Assembly: GCF_014645655.1 (NCBI RefSeq)
Contig: NZ_BMMD01000001.1
Location: 370,720-434,719, forward strand
Direction: 5' to 3'
Length of the DNA stretch: 64,000 nt
Origin: Agromyces bauzanensis
GTDB lineage: Bacteria; Actinomycetota; Actinomycetes; Actinomycetales; Microbacteriaceae
The notes beneath the pieces are model-generated. The model saw nothing but the letters and a program-made list of their open reading frames with translations, did no database searches and was not told where the DNA came from. The position numbers and the translations under genes are program-made. This document shows, piece by piece, positions 39,455-48,235 of this stretch (position 1 is the stretch's first letter; every line of letters begins with the position of its first letter).

Positions 39455-42400
39455 CTATCGTGGGCGCACCACCACGAGCAGATCGCCGGGCTCGACCTGC
39501 TGCGTCTTGGGTATCGCGACGCGCTCCACGACGCCGGCGATCGGGGACGTGATGGCGGCCTCCATCTTCATGGCCTCTATGGAGGCGACGCTCTGTCCGA
39601 CGGCCACCTCGGCGCCCGCCTCGACCTGCAGGGTCACCACGCCGGAGAACGGCGCGGCGACCTGGCCGGGCTGCGAGGCATCCGCCTTCTCGGCCGCTCG
39701 GGTCTCGACGACGATGCTGCGATCACGCACGAATACGGGGCGCAACTGGCCGTTGAGGATCGTCATGACGGTGCGCATGCCCTTGTCGTCGGCCTCGCCG
39801 ATGGCCTCGAGGCCCGCGTAGAGCCGCACGCCCCGGTCGATCTCCACCACGTGCTCCGAGCCTTGCCGGAGCCCGTAGAGGTAGTCGGCAGTGTCCATCG
39901 CGGAGAGGTCCCCGAAGTGCTCGCGGATCTGCTCGAACTGCCGCGTCGGCGCAGGGAATAGTAGCGCGTTGAGCGTGGCGCGCCGAGTGGAGCTGTCGGC
40001 CTCGAGCGCATCGCGCTGCTCGGGCACGAGTTCGGTGACACCGATCCGGATGTCCTTGCCGGCGAGCACCTTGGAGCGGAACGGCTCGGGCCAACCACCC
40101 GGCAGGTCGCCAAGCTCACCGGCCATGAACCCGATGACGGAGTCGGGGACGTCGTACTTGTCGGGGTTCGCCGCGAAGTCCGCCGGGTCGGCCTTCACCG
40201 CGGCCAGGTGCAGGGCGAGGTCGCCGACCACCTTCGACGACGGCGTCACCTTGGGGACGCGGCCGAGGATGTCGTTCGCCGCGGCGTACATGTCCTCGAT
40301 GAGCTCGAAGTCGTCGGCGAGGCCGAGCGCGATCGCCTGCTGGCGGAGGTTCGAGAGCTGGCCGCCCGGGATCTCGTGGTGGTACACGCGGCCCGTGGGG
40401 CCGGGCAACCCAGACTCGAACGGCTTGTAGATGCGGCGCACCGCCTCCCAGTACGGCTCGAGGTCGGCGACCGACTGCAGCGAGATGCCCGTGTCCCGCT
40501 CGGTGTGCGCGAGCGCCGCGACGAGCGACGACGCCGACGGCTGGCTCGTGGTGCCGGCCATGGGTGCGCTCGCGACGTCGACCGCGTCGACCCCGGCTCG
40601 GGCCGCCGCGAGGAGCGTGGCGAGCTGGCCGCCGGCGGTGTCGTGCGTGTGCAGGTGGACGGGCAGGTCGAAGCGCTCCCGCAGTGCGCCGACGAGCTTC
40701 TCGGACGCCGTCGGGCGGAGCAGTCCCGCCATGTCCTTGATGGCGATGACGTGCGCACCGGCCTCGACGATCTGCTCGGCGAGCCGCAGGTAGTAGTCGA
40801 GCGTGTAGAGGTCCTCGGCGGGATCGAGCAGGTCGCCCGTGTAGCACAGCGCCACCTCCGCGACCGTGTGGCCCGTGGCAAGCACCGAGTCGATGGCCGG
40901 GCGCATCTGCGACACGTCGTTCAACGCATCGAAGATGCGGAAGATGTCGACGCCGGTCGCCGCCGCCTCGCGCACGAACGCATCGGTCACCTCGGTCGGG
41001 TACGGCGTGTAGCCGACCGTGTTGCGCCCGCGCAGCAGCATCTGGATGTTCACGTTCGGCAGTACCTCGCGGAGCGCCGCGAGTCGGTCCCACGGGTCCT
41101 CGCCGAGGAACCGCAGCGCGACGTCGTACGTCGCACCGCCCCACGCCTCGACCGAGAGGAGCTCGGGGGTCATCCGGGCCACGTAGGGCGCCACAGCCAC
41201 GAGGTCGCGGGTGCGCACACGGGTGGCGAGCAGCGACTGGTGTGCGTCCCGGAAGGTCGTCTCGGTGACGGCGAGCGGGGTCTGTGCGCGGAGCGCGGCG
41301 GCGAACCCGACCGGGCCGAGCTCGAGCAGACGCTGGCGCGCCCCGTCGGGTGCCGGGGCGCCGAGGTCGATCGACGGCAGCTTCTCGACCGGGTTCACGC
41401 TGGTCGGCGCCGGACCGTTCGGCTGGTTGACCGTGACGTCCGCGAGCCAGTTCAGGAGCTTCGTCCCCCGATCCTTCGACACGCGGCCGCGCACGAGGCT
41501 CGGGCGCTCGTCGATGAAGGACGTGCTCAGGTCGCCGGCGATGAACGCCGGGTCCTCGAGCACCGCCTGGAGGAACGGGATGTTCGTCGAGACGCCGCGG
41601 ATGCGGAACTCGGCGAGGGCCCGCCTCGCCCGTGCCACGGCCGCCGGGTAGTCCCGACCGCGGCAGGTGAGCTTGGCCAGCATGGAGTCGAAATGTGGGC
41701 TGATCTGCGCGCCGGGATTGATGGTTCCGCCGTCGAGGCGGATGCCTGCGCCGCCCGGCGACCGGTACGTCGTGATCTTGCCCGTGTCGGGACGGAAGCC
41801 GGCCGTCGGGTCCTCCGTCGTGATGCGGCACTGGAGCGCGGCACCGCGAAGCCTGATCGAGTCCTGCAGGAGCCCGAGGTCGGCGAGGGTCTCCCCCGCC
41901 GCGATGCGGATCTGCGACTGCACGAGGTCGACGTCGGTGACCTCCTCGGTCACGGTGTGCTCGACCTGGATGCGCGGGTTCATCTCGATGAACACGTGCT
42001 GCCCGGCCCGCTCGCCCGCCCTGTCGAGCAGGAACTCCACGGTGCCGGCGTTGACGTAGCCGATCGAGCGCGCGAACGCGACCGCGTCGTGGTAGAGCCG
42101 CTCCCGGACCTCGTCGGGCAGGTTCGGCGCGGGCGCGATCTCGATGACCTTCTGGTGGCGGCGCTGCACCGAGCAGTCACGCTCGAACAGGTGCACCGTC
42201 TCACCCGTGGCATCCGCGAGCACCTGCACCTCGATGTGCCGCGGGCGGAGCACCGCCTGCTCGAGGAACATGGTCGGGTCGCCGAACGCGCTGTCGGCCT
42301 CGCGCATGGCCTCCTCGAGGGCCGGCCGCAGCTCGTCCTTGGAGTTCACCCGACGCATGCCGCGGCCGCCGCCGCCGGCGACGGCCTTGGCGAAGATGGG

Positions 42401-42859
42401 GAAGCCGATCTCGTCGGCCTGTGCCGCGAGGGCCTCGACGTCGCGCGACGGCGGCGTCGACTTCAGCACCGGCACGCCCGCGGCGATCGCGTGCTCCTTT
42501 GCCGTGACCTTGTTGCCGGCCATCTCGAGCACGTCCTTCGACGGCCCGATGAAGGTGATTCCCGCCTCGGCGGCGGCCTGGGCCAGTTCGGGGTTCTCGG
42601 AGAGGAACCCGTATCCCGGGTAGATGGCGTCCGCGCCCGACTCCCTCGCGACGCGGATGATCTCGGACACGTCGAGGTAGGCACGCACCGGATGTCCCGG
42701 CTCACCGATCTGGTACGCCTCGTCCGCCTTCAGGCGGTGCAGTGAGTTGCGGTCCTCGAACGGATACACGGCGACGGTCTTCGCGCCGAGCTCGACGGCT
42801 GCACGGAACGCTCGAATGGCGATCTCACCGCGATTGGCTACCAGGATCTTCGTGAACAT
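39455..42859 (-). CDS. pyc: pyruvate carboxylase
   Basis: Carboxylates pyruvate to oxaloacetate, the main anaplerotic reaction, using ATP and biotin. The 1134 residues are full length. Biotin carboxylase is at about 1-450 (KILVANRGEIAIRAFRAA, GGGGRGMRRV, FIEMNPRIQVEHTVTE). The carboxyltransferase follows (TETTFRDAHQSLLATRVRT, AYVARMTPELLSVEAWGGAT-like block, HTHDTAGG). The C-terminal biotinyl domain carries SIEAMKMEA, where the lysine bears biotin. Start is the ATG at 42859. It is divergent from the ParA-like gene across a 90-base gap. Confidence 0.98.
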   Translation of the reverse strand: MFTKILVANRGEIAIRAFRAAVELGAKTVAVYPFEDRNSLHRLKADEAYQIGEPGHPVRAYLDVSEIIRVARESGADAIYPGYGFLSENPELAQAAAEAGITFIGPSKDVLEMAGNKVTAKEHAIAAGVPVLKSTPPSRDVEALAAQADEIGFPIFAKAVAGGGGRGMRRVNSKDELRPALEEAMREADSAFGDPTMFLEQAVLRPRHIEVQVLADATGETVHLFERDCSVQRRHQKVIEIAPAPNLPDEVRERLYHDAVAFARSIGYVNAGTVEFLLDRAGERAGQHVFIEMNPRIQVEHTVTEEVTDVDLVQSQIRIAAGETLADLGLLQDSIRLRGAALQCRITTEDPTAGFRPDTGKITTYRSPGGAGIRLDGGTINPGAQISPHFDSMLAKLTCRGRDYPAAVARARRALAEFRIRGVSTNIPFLQAVLEDPAFIAGDLSTSFIDERPSLVRGRVSKDRGTKLLNWLADVTVNQPNGPAPTSVNPVEKLPSIDLGAPAPDGARQRLLELGPVGFAAALRAQTPLAVTETTFRDAHQSLLATRVRTRDLVAVAPYVARMTPELLSVEAWGGATYDVALRFLGEDPWDRLAALREVLPNVNIQMLLRGRNTVGYTPYPTEVTDAFVREAAATGVDIFRIFDALNDVSQMRPAIDSVLATGHTVAEVALCYTGDLLDPAEDLYTLDYYLRLAEQIVEAGAHVIAIKDMAGLLRPTASEKLVGALRERFDLPVHLHTHDTAGGQLATLLAAARAGVDAVDVASAPMAGTTSQPSASSLVAALAHTERDTGISLQSVADLEPYWEAVRRIYKPFESGLPGPTGRVYHHEIPGGQLSNLRQQAIALGLADDFELIEDMYAAANDILGRVPKVTPSSKVVGDLALHLAAVKADPADFAANPDKYDVPDSVIGFMAGELGDLPGGWPEPFRSKVLAGKDIRIGVTELVPEQRDALEADSSTRRATLNALLFPAPTRQFEQIREHFGDLSAMDTADYLYGLRQGSEHVVEIDRGVRLYAGLEAIGEADDKGMRTVMTILNGQLRPVFVRDRSIVVETRAAEKADASQPGQVAAPFSGVVTLQVEAGAEVAVGQSVASIEAMKMEAAITSPIAGVVERVAIPKTQQVEPGDLLVVVRPR

Positions 42860-42949
42860 GCAGGCCTTTCAGACGGACAGCGCAGAGTGAGCATGGCGCA
42901 CAGCGAACATGTAGGTATCGCCCGAGTAGTAAAGGTAACGTATCTGTTC

Positions 42950-43783
42950 GTGCACGTACTCAGCGTCAGCTCCCTCAAGGGCGGTGTCGGCAAGACGACC
43001 GTGACGCTCGGGTTGGCGTCGGCGGCCTTCGCGCGCGGCGTCCGAACCCTCGTCGTCGACCTCGACCCCCAGTCCGACGTCTCGACCGGCATGGACATCC
43101 AGATGTCCGGCCATCTCAACGTTGCCGATGTCCTCGCCTCTCCGAAGGAGAAGATCGTCCGCTCGGCGATCGCGCCGAGCGGATGGGCGAGATCGAATCC
43201 CCAGTCGACCATCGACGTCATGATCGGCAGCCCGTCGGCGATCAACTTCGACGGACCGCATCCGTCGATCCGCGACATCTGGAAGCTCGAGGAGGCGCTC
43301 GCCAACGTCGAGGCCGACTACGAGCTCGTGCTCATCGACTGCGCTCCCTCGCTCAACGCCCTCACGCGCACCGCGTGGGCGGCGAGCGACCGCGTCGCCG
43401 TGGTGACCGAGCCGGGCCTGTTCTCCGTCGCCGCCGCCGACCGTGCGCTCCGCGCGATCGAGGAGATCCGCCGTGGCCTCTCGCCACGCCTGCAGCCACT
43501 CGGCATCATCGTGAACCGGGCGCGCGTGCAGTCGCTCGAGCACCAGTTCCGCATCAAGGAGCTCCGAGACATGTTCGGCCCGCTCGTGCTGAGCCCCCAG
43601 CTGCCCGAGCGCACCTCGCTGCAGCAGGCTCAGGGCGCCGCCAAGCCGCTGCACATGTGGCCGGGCGAGAGCGCCGAGGAGATGTCGCGGCATTTCGACC
43701 AGCTGCTCGACCGCGTGCTGCGCACCGCCCGCATCGGCGACTACGCCGCGACGCCGTTCGAGCTCGAGTCGCCCGTCACCTGA
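42950..43783 (+). CDS. ParA-family ATPase
   Basis: A 277-residue ParA/Soj-like protein of the small subgroup that begins directly with the ATPase: [38 protein letters not shown], and LIDCAPSLNALTRTAWAASD. There is no N-terminal DNA-binding domain and no parB next to it, so it is probably a positioning ATPase for another cargo rather than the chromosomal ParA. The GTG at 42950 gives the conserved start; upstream ATGs at 42887 and 42893 would add about 20 unconserved residues. A TAACGT -10-like box ends eight bases before the GTG. Confidence 0.85.
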   Translation: MHVLSVSSLKGGVGKTTVTLGLASAAFARGVRTLVVDLDPQSDVSTGMDIQMSGHLNVADVLASPKEKIVRSAIAPSGWARSNPQSTIDVMIGSPSAINFDGPHPSIRDIWKLEEALANVEADYELVLIDCAPSLNALTRTAWAASDRVAVVTEPGLFSVAAADRALRAIEEIRRGLSPRLQPLGIIVNRARVQSLEHQFRIKELRDMFGPLVLSPQLPERTSLQQAQGAAKPLHMWPGESAEEMSRHFDQLLDRVLRTARIGDYAATPFELESPVT

Positions 43784-43888
43784 CCTCACGATCTGTCGCT
43801 CCCTGACCTCCTCGAAGGGAGTTCGCGAAGAGTGCGCGCGACGCCGCGTCCCGCTCCGACGAACTCAGCGAGCGAGCGAACGATCCGC

Positions 43889-44443
43889 TCAGGAGATCTT
43901 GCGCGACCGCGCTCCACGGCGCACGGCGAGCTCGTCCAGCGGGTGGGCCGGTTCGGTGTCGAGCTCGACGAGCGTCGACTCCACCTCACGGAGCACCTTG
44001 CCGACGGCGATGCCGAACACGCCCTGGCCGCGGTTCACCAGATCGATGACCTCGTCGTCGGAGGTGCACAGGTAGACGCTCGCCCCGTCGCTCATGAGCG
44101 TCGTCTGCGCGAGGTCCTCGATGCCGGCCTCGCGGAGCTGCATGACCGCGGTGCGGATCTGCTGCAGCGAGATGCCGGTGTCGAGCAGTCGCTTGACGAG
44201 CTTCAGCACGAGGATGTCGCGGAACCCGTAGAGCCGTTGGGAACCGGATCCGGCCGCACCGCGGACCGTGGGCTCGACGAGTTGCGTGCGAGCCCAGTAG
44301 TCGAGCTGGCGGTAGCTGATGCCGGCCGCTCGGGCCGCGACCGCGCCGCGGTAGCCGGTGCCGTCGTCGTGCTCGGGCATGCCGTCGGTGAAGAGCAGGC
44401 CGAGGTCGTAACGAGCCCGTTCGCTCCGGTCGAGCTCACTCAT
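43889..44443 (-). CDS. MerR-family regulator (Rv1830-like)
   Basis: A 184-residue protein with a MerR helix-turn-helix (AARAAGISYRQLDYWARTQLVEPTVRGA, then SQRLYGFRDILVLKLVKRLLDTGISLQQIRTAV) and a C-terminal part with DGASVYLCTSDDEVIDLVNRGQGVFGIAVGKVLREVE. This resembles the MerR protein found after ftsR and garA in mycobacteria and corynebacteria (Rv1830 type). I take the ATG at 44443 (MSELDRSERARYD), with GAGGGG before it; a GTG seven codons up is possible. The bifunctional nuclease gene often found between the two MerR genes is absent here. Targets unknown. Confidence 0.85.
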   Translation of the reverse strand: MSELDRSERARYDLGLLFTDGMPEHDDGTGYRGAVAARAAGISYRQLDYWARTQLVEPTVRGAAGSGSQRLYGFRDILVLKLVKRLLDTGISLQQIRTAVMQLREAGIEDLAQTTLMSDGASVYLCTSDDEVIDLVNRGQGVFGIAVGKVLREVESTLVELDTEPAHPLDELAVRRGARSRKIS

Positions 44444-44553
44444 CCGATCGCCCCTCACTCTCACGCCCGCACCCCGACGGCGCGATTCCCACGCTACCCA
44501 CGGGGAGAGGCTGCGCCAAACACATCGGGCCGAACGTCACGGCGTGTCGCGGA

Positions 44554-45246
44554 TCATCGTGCGAGGCGTGCGATGGTCGCCCGCACGACGCTCACGTGCA
44601 CGTTCTCGAGGTGCCCCGCGAGCTCGAGCGCGCGCTCGGCGGCGCGGGCCTTGTCGGCGGCATCCGAGCGCCTCGACGGTGCGATCGCGCGCTCCACGAG
44701 CGCGGCCTCTCGCTCGGCCGCCGCGCGCACGCCGCGGAGGTGGCGCGGCTCGATGCCGACGCCGCGCAGGGCCACGAGCGACCGCAGGACGCCGACCGCC
44801 TCCTCGCCGTAGGTCTCGGCGGCCGCGAGGAGCGATGCCGAGACGGCCTCGTCGAGGAGCGCGTGCGTGGCGCCCGCGGCCTGGACGAGCTCGTCGCGCC
44901 GGAACCGGCGCGCCCCGGCGAGGAACGTCGTCGCGTCGGTCGCGCCGGGCAGTGCGGGCGTCTCGCCCGCGTCGATCGCCTCGAGGTGCGCGCGGATGAC
45001 CTTGAGCGGCAGGTAGTGGTCGCGCTGCATCGACAGCACGACCGTGATGCGGTCGACGTCTGCCCTCGAGAACTTGCGGTACCCGGCGGCCGTGCGCGCC
45101 GGGGACACGAGACGCTGCTCCTCGAGGAAGCGCAGCTTCGAGGGGGTGAGCTCGGGGAACTCGGGCTGGAGGAGCGCGAGCACCTGGCCGATCCCGAGCA
45201 GTTGGGCCTGGCCGCTCGCGTGGGGGAAGACGGCGGTGCCGGGCAC
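44554..45246 (-). CDS. ftsR: FtsR-like MerR regulator (Rv1828 type)
   Basis: A 230-residue regulator whose N-terminal domain reads LLGIGQVLALLQPEFPELTPSKLRFLEEQRLVSP and then RTAAGYRKFSRADVDRITVVLSMQRDHYLPLKVIRAHL, matching the Rv1828/FtsR family. FtsR in Corynebacterium glutamicum activates ftsZ. The C-terminal half (about 120-230) is helical and Ala-rich. The GTG at 45246 shares its first base with the last base of the garA-like stop, so the two are coupled. A palindrome before ftsZ at 11996-12020 is a candidate site for it. Family is fairly sure; target is inferred. Confidence 0.85.
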   Translation of the reverse strand: MPGTAVFPHASGQAQLLGIGQVLALLQPEFPELTPSKLRFLEEQRLVSPARTAAGYRKFSRADVDRITVVLSMQRDHYLPLKVIRAHLEAIDAGETPALPGATDATTFLAGARRFRRDELVQAAGATHALLDEAVSASLLAAAETYGEEAVGVLRSLVALRGVGIEPRHLRGVRAAAEREAALVERAIAPSRRSDAADKARAAERALELAGHLENVHVSVVRATIARLAR

Positions 45247-45758
45247 TATCCGGTCGCCAGTGGCGCCAGGTCGCGTCGGGAGGCGTAGAAGGTGAGCCGG
45301 TACTTGCCGATCTGCACCTCGGCGCCGTCGCTGAGGAGGGCCGTGTCGATGCGCACGCCGTCGAAGTACGTGCCGTTCAGCGACGAGAGGTCCTTCACCT
45401 CGAACGCCGTGCGATGCCGGAGGAACTCCGCGTGCCGGCGGGAGACCGTGACGTCGTCGAGGAAGATGTCGGCGTCGGGGTGGCGGCCGACGGTCGTGAC
45501 GTCGGCGTCGAGGAGGAACCGCGCACCCGAATTGGGGCCCCGGCGGACGATGAGCAACGCCGACCCCGAGGGCAGCGCGTTGATCGCCTCCTGCTCCTCG
45601 GCGGAGATGTCACTGTCGAGCGCCGCCAGCTGGGCGGCGGCCTCGCGACTGAACCCGATAGTCGTGTCGCCCATCCCGTCGTCGCCGGCTCTCGCCGGCG
45701 TCGCCTGAGGCTCGCCCTCGGCCTCGCCGCCGGGCTGGGTGATGTCGGTATCCGCCAC
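45246..45758 (-). CDS. garA: FHA-domain regulator, GarA/OdhI-like
   Basis: In related actinobacteria this phosphopeptide-binding protein inhibits 2-oxoglutarate dehydrogenase and steers glutamate metabolism, under control of PASTA and PknG-type kinases. The 170 residues contain an N-terminal TT-x-x-F phosphosite (GDTTIGF, Thr32-Thr33, equivalent to ETTSVF) and a C-terminal FHA domain with the binding residues in VGRHPDADIFLDDVTVSRRHAEF and SLNGTYFDG. The GTG at 45758 has a perfect AAGGAGG six bases upstream. It follows the pgsA-like gene by two bases and precedes ftsR, as in mycobacteria. Confidence 0.88.
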   Translation of the reverse strand: MADTDITQPGGEAEGEPQATPARAGDDGMGDTTIGFSREAAAQLAALDSDISAEEQEAINALPSGSALLIVRRGPNSGARFLLDADVTTVGRHPDADIFLDDVTVSRRHAEFLRHRTAFEVKDLSSLNGTYFDGVRIDTALLSDGAEVQIGKYRLTFYASRRDLAPLATG

Positions 45759-45760
45759 GA

Positions 45761-46384
45761 CTAACCTCCTTCCCCCAGCGTATCCGATCGGGAGTCGTCC
45801 GCTACACGGGGGATCCGGATGACGCGGGCGGTCTCGATCGCATAGATGACGCCCGCCCACCAGTACAGGAACGCCCCCCACAGGGTGACCGCCCAGCCGA
45901 CCGGCTCGGTCACCGGTTGCGCGGACGGGAATGCGAGCCCGAGCATGATGACGGGCACCCCGAAGAACAGGGCGAAGGTCGCGACCTTGCCGAGCTGGTG
46001 CACGGGCAGCGGTCCGTACCCGTGGCTGGCGAGCACCACGCCGAGCACGAGGAGGAACACGTCGCGGGCGACGATCACGACCACGATCCACCAGGGCACG
46101 AGGCCGTTCGCGGCGAGTCCGACGAGCGCCGCGAAGATGTAGAGGCGGTCGGCCGCGGGGTCGAGCAGCTGCCCGAGGCGGGTGACCTGGCCGAGTCGTC
46201 GCGCGAGGTAGCCGTCGAGGAGGTCGCTGAGGCTCGCCACCACGAGCACGACGAGCGCCGAGACATATCCGCCCACCACGATGAGCACGAGGAACACGGG
46301 CACGAGGGCGAGCCGCAGCATGCTGAGGACGTTCGGGATCGTCCAGACCCGCGAACCCACCGCCCTCGTGCTCTCCCCAGCCAC
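45761..46384 (-). CDS. CDP-alcohol phosphatidyltransferase (PgsA-like)
   Basis: Integral membrane enzyme of 207 residues that moves a phosphatidyl group from CDP-diacylglycerol to an alcohol, probably glycerol 3-phosphate. The signature DLLDGYLARRLGQVTRLGQL, followed by LDPAADR, gives the full D-x2-D-G-x2-A-R-x8-G-x3-D-x3-D pattern, with about five transmembrane helices around it. It matches the pgsA gene that heads the garA-ftsR region in mycobacteria. The GTG at 46384 sits six bases after TAGGAT (46391-46396), so it is probably leaderless; the same bases also give a weak AGGA site. Acceptor identity is inferred. Confidence 0.87.
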   Translation of the reverse strand: MAGESTRAVGSRVWTIPNVLSMLRLALVPVFLVLIVVGGYVSALVVLVVASLSDLLDGYLARRLGQVTRLGQLLDPAADRLYIFAALVGLAANGLVPWWIVVVIVARDVFLLVLGVVLASHGYGPLPVHQLGKVATFALFFGVPVIMLGLAFPSAQPVTEPVGWAVTLWGAFLYWWAGVIYAIETARVIRIPRVADDSRSDTLGEGG

Positions 46385-46390
46385 GATGCG

Positions 46391-46410
46391 ATCCTATCGA
46401 CCCCTAGAAT
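46391..46410. promoter_or_regulatory. two divergent -10 boxes, leaderless type
   Basis: The 32-base gap between the divergent pgsA-like and DUF1295 genes holds TAGGAT on the minus strand (46391-46396) and TAGAAT on the plus strand (46405-46410). Each is exactly six bases from its start codon, so each transcript would begin at the first base of its gene. There is no room for ribosome sites in true leaders. Confidence 0.6.
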
Positions 46411-46416
46411 GCCGCC

Positions 46417-47247
46417 ATGGCTCCCCTCTTCGTGTGTCTCGTCATCTGCGGCGCGATCACGGCCGCGACGTGGCTCGCCTCGATCGTGACGCGGGAGTAC
46501 TCGTGGGTCGACCGCATCTGGTCGGTCGCGCCGATCGCGTACGTCTGGGTGTTCGCGGTGGCGAGCGCCTTCGACGCCCGACTCGTGTTGATGGCGGTGC
46601 TGGTGACGGCATGGGGCATCCGGCTCACCTTCAACTACGCGCGCAAGGGCGGCTACCGTCCGGGCGGCGAGGACTACCGGTGGGCGGTGCTGCGCGGGCG
46701 GATGTCGCCGCCGGCGTTCCAGGCGTTCAACCTGCTCTTCATCTCGATCTACCAGAACGGCCTCATCCTGCTGATCAGCCTGCCGGCCCTCACGGCATTC
46801 GAGGCGGCGGGCGACCCGCTCGGCGCGTGGGACGTCGTGCTCGCGGCGCTCTTCGTGGCCTTCCTCGTCGGCGAGACCGTCGCCGACCAGCAGCAGTGGG
46901 CGTTCCACCGCTGGAAGGCCGCGGAGACGGCGGCGGGCCGCTCCCCCGATCCCGGTTTCCTGCAGACGGGCCTGTTCCGCCTCTCGCGGCATCCGAACTA
47001 CTTCTTCGAGCAGGCGCAGTGGTGGGTGTTCTACGGGTTCGCCGTCGCCGCCACCGGCGTGTGGGTGCACTGGACCATCGCGGGCGCGGTGCTGCTCTCG
47101 CTCCTGTTCGTCGGCTCGACGGCCTTCACCGAGGCGATCTCGCGCGCGAAATATCCCGAGTACGACGAGTACCGGGCGCGCACGTCGCCCATCGTGCCGT
47201 GGATTCCGCGATCGAGGGACCGCGCGGGATTCAGAGCCTCGACCTGA
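46417..47247 (+). CDS. DUF1295 membrane protein (steroid 5-alpha-reductase-like fold)
   Basis: A 276-residue protein with six or seven hydrophobic segments and the DUF1295 C-terminal signature GLFRLSRHPNYFFEQAQWWVFYGF, then AFTEAISRAKYPEYDEYRARTSPIVPW. The fold is shared with 5-alpha reductases and isoprenylcysteine methyltransferases. Substrates of the bacterial proteins are mostly unknown. It starts at the ATG at 46417, six bases after TAGAAT. Its 3' end overlaps the convergent MarR-Nudix gene by 17 bases. Confidence 0.85.
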   Translation: MAPLFVCLVICGAITAATWLASIVTREYSWVDRIWSVAPIAYVWVFAVASAFDARLVLMAVLVTAWGIRLTFNYARKGGYRPGGEDYRWAVLRGRMSPPAFQAFNLLFISIYQNGLILLISLPALTAFEAAGDPLGAWDVVLAALFVAFLVGETVADQQQWAFHRWKAAETAAGRSPDPGFLQTGLFRLSRHPNYFFEQAQWWVFYGFAVAATGVWVHWTIAGAVLLSLLFVGSTAFTEAISRAKYPEYDEYRARTSPIVPWIPRSRDRAGFRAST

Positions 47248-48229
47248 GCGAAGGCCAGGACTCCGCGAATCTCGGATGCAGCGGCAGTTCGCCGACGGAG
47301 TCGAACCGGACCCAGCGCAGCTCGATGCTCTCGGGGTCGCTCACGACGGGCGCGAACCGCTCGACGGCGTCGGCCACGACGGTCGTGTACGACCAGTAGC
47401 CGAGGTCGAGCACCGACGTGAATCGCACGGCGAGCAGCCGTGCCGGAACGCCTGCCTCCTCAGCGGCCTCGCGCACCGCGGCCTGCACGGCGTCCTCGTG
47501 CTCGTGCCGGGCGCCACCGGGCATGCCCCAGGTGCCGCCGAAGTGGCTCCAGGCGGCGCGGTGCTGCAGCAGCACCTCGGATGCGGGGCTGACGACGAGC
47601 AGTCCGGCGGCACCGAACCTGCCCCAGTACCGCGCGCCGTCGGGTCCTTCGACCCAGGCGTCCCCGCTCGTTCCGCTCATGACTCCAGCATGACCCACAT
47701 GGGACTCACGGCGGGCCGGCGCACCCGCGCGGTCACCCGCCTCGACGACGATGCCCGCGAGCCGATCCAGGAAGTCGACGACGATCGCCCGCTCGGCGGG
47801 GGTGAGGGACACGGCGAGCTGGAGCATCCGCTCGTGCATGGGCCCGAGGGTGCGCCGGAGTCGCTCGTGCGCCCCGGGCAGGGTGCTGAGCAGCATGGCG
47901 CGGCGGTCGGACGGATGCCGCGAGCGCTCGAGGTAACCGGATGTCACGAGCCGCCCCACGAGCTTGGTGACCGCGGCCGTGGTGATGCCGAGCTCGCGCG
48001 CGACCGCCGCGCTCGTCGCGTCGCGCCCGGCACGCTCCTCGCGGATGATCCAGCGGAGCGCCGCGACGTCGGTGTCGCCCATGTCCATGTCGTCACGCGT
48101 GCGCCTGCGCATCATCGCCTCCGCGTCGCGGTGACGCCTGACCGCCTCGAGGACGTCGAGCGTGGACGGATCGGTCCGGTCGTACCAGTACCCGTCGCTC
48201 GTCGAACTTTCGGTTGTTCCCTCGGGCAT
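47231..48229 (-). CDS. MarR-Nudix fusion protein, probable carotenoid regulator
   Basis: One uninterrupted frame of 332 residues joins two families. Residues ~50-165 form a MarR winged helix (TSAAVARELGITTAAVTKLV, then RLVTSGYLERSRHPSDRRAMLL). After a ~20-residue linker, residues ~190-332 are a Nudix hydrolase with an intact box GGARHEHEDAVQAAVREAAEEAGV (238-261) that keeps all catalytic Glu residues. MarR regulators (CrtR in Corynebacterium) repress carotenoid operons from this divergent position. The ATG at 48229 lies seven bases after TAGCAT; a GTG two codons up is the alternative. An internal ATG at 47680 with GGAG close by could also yield the Nudix part alone. Domains certain, role inferred. 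Confidence 0.85.
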   Translation of the reverse strand: MPEGTTESSTSDGYWYDRTDPSTLDVLEAVRRHRDAEAMMRRRTRDDMDMGDTDVAALRWIIREERAGRDATSAAVARELGITTAAVTKLVGRLVTSGYLERSRHPSDRRAMLLSTLPGAHERLRRTLGPMHERMLQLAVSLTPAERAIVVDFLDRLAGIVVEAGDRAGAPARRESHVGHAGVMSGTSGDAWVEGPDGARYWGRFGAAGLLVVSPASEVLLQHRAAWSHFGGTWGMPGGARHEHEDAVQAAVREAAEEAGVPARLLAVRFTSVLDLGYWSYTTVVADAVERFAPVVSDPESIELRWVRFDSVGELPLHPRFAESWPSLRSRL

Positions 48230-48235
48230 AACCAC

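Noticed and set aside
43784..43888. Terminator between parA-like and merR genes
   Set aside because: Only a six-base CTCCCT/AGGGAG stem with a long loop is visible, too weak to call.
47231..47680. Nudix hydrolase as a separate gene with its own start at 47680
   Set aside because: No stop codon separates it from the MarR part, and the GGAG before the internal ATG is too close to be a strong site; a secondary internal start is still possible.
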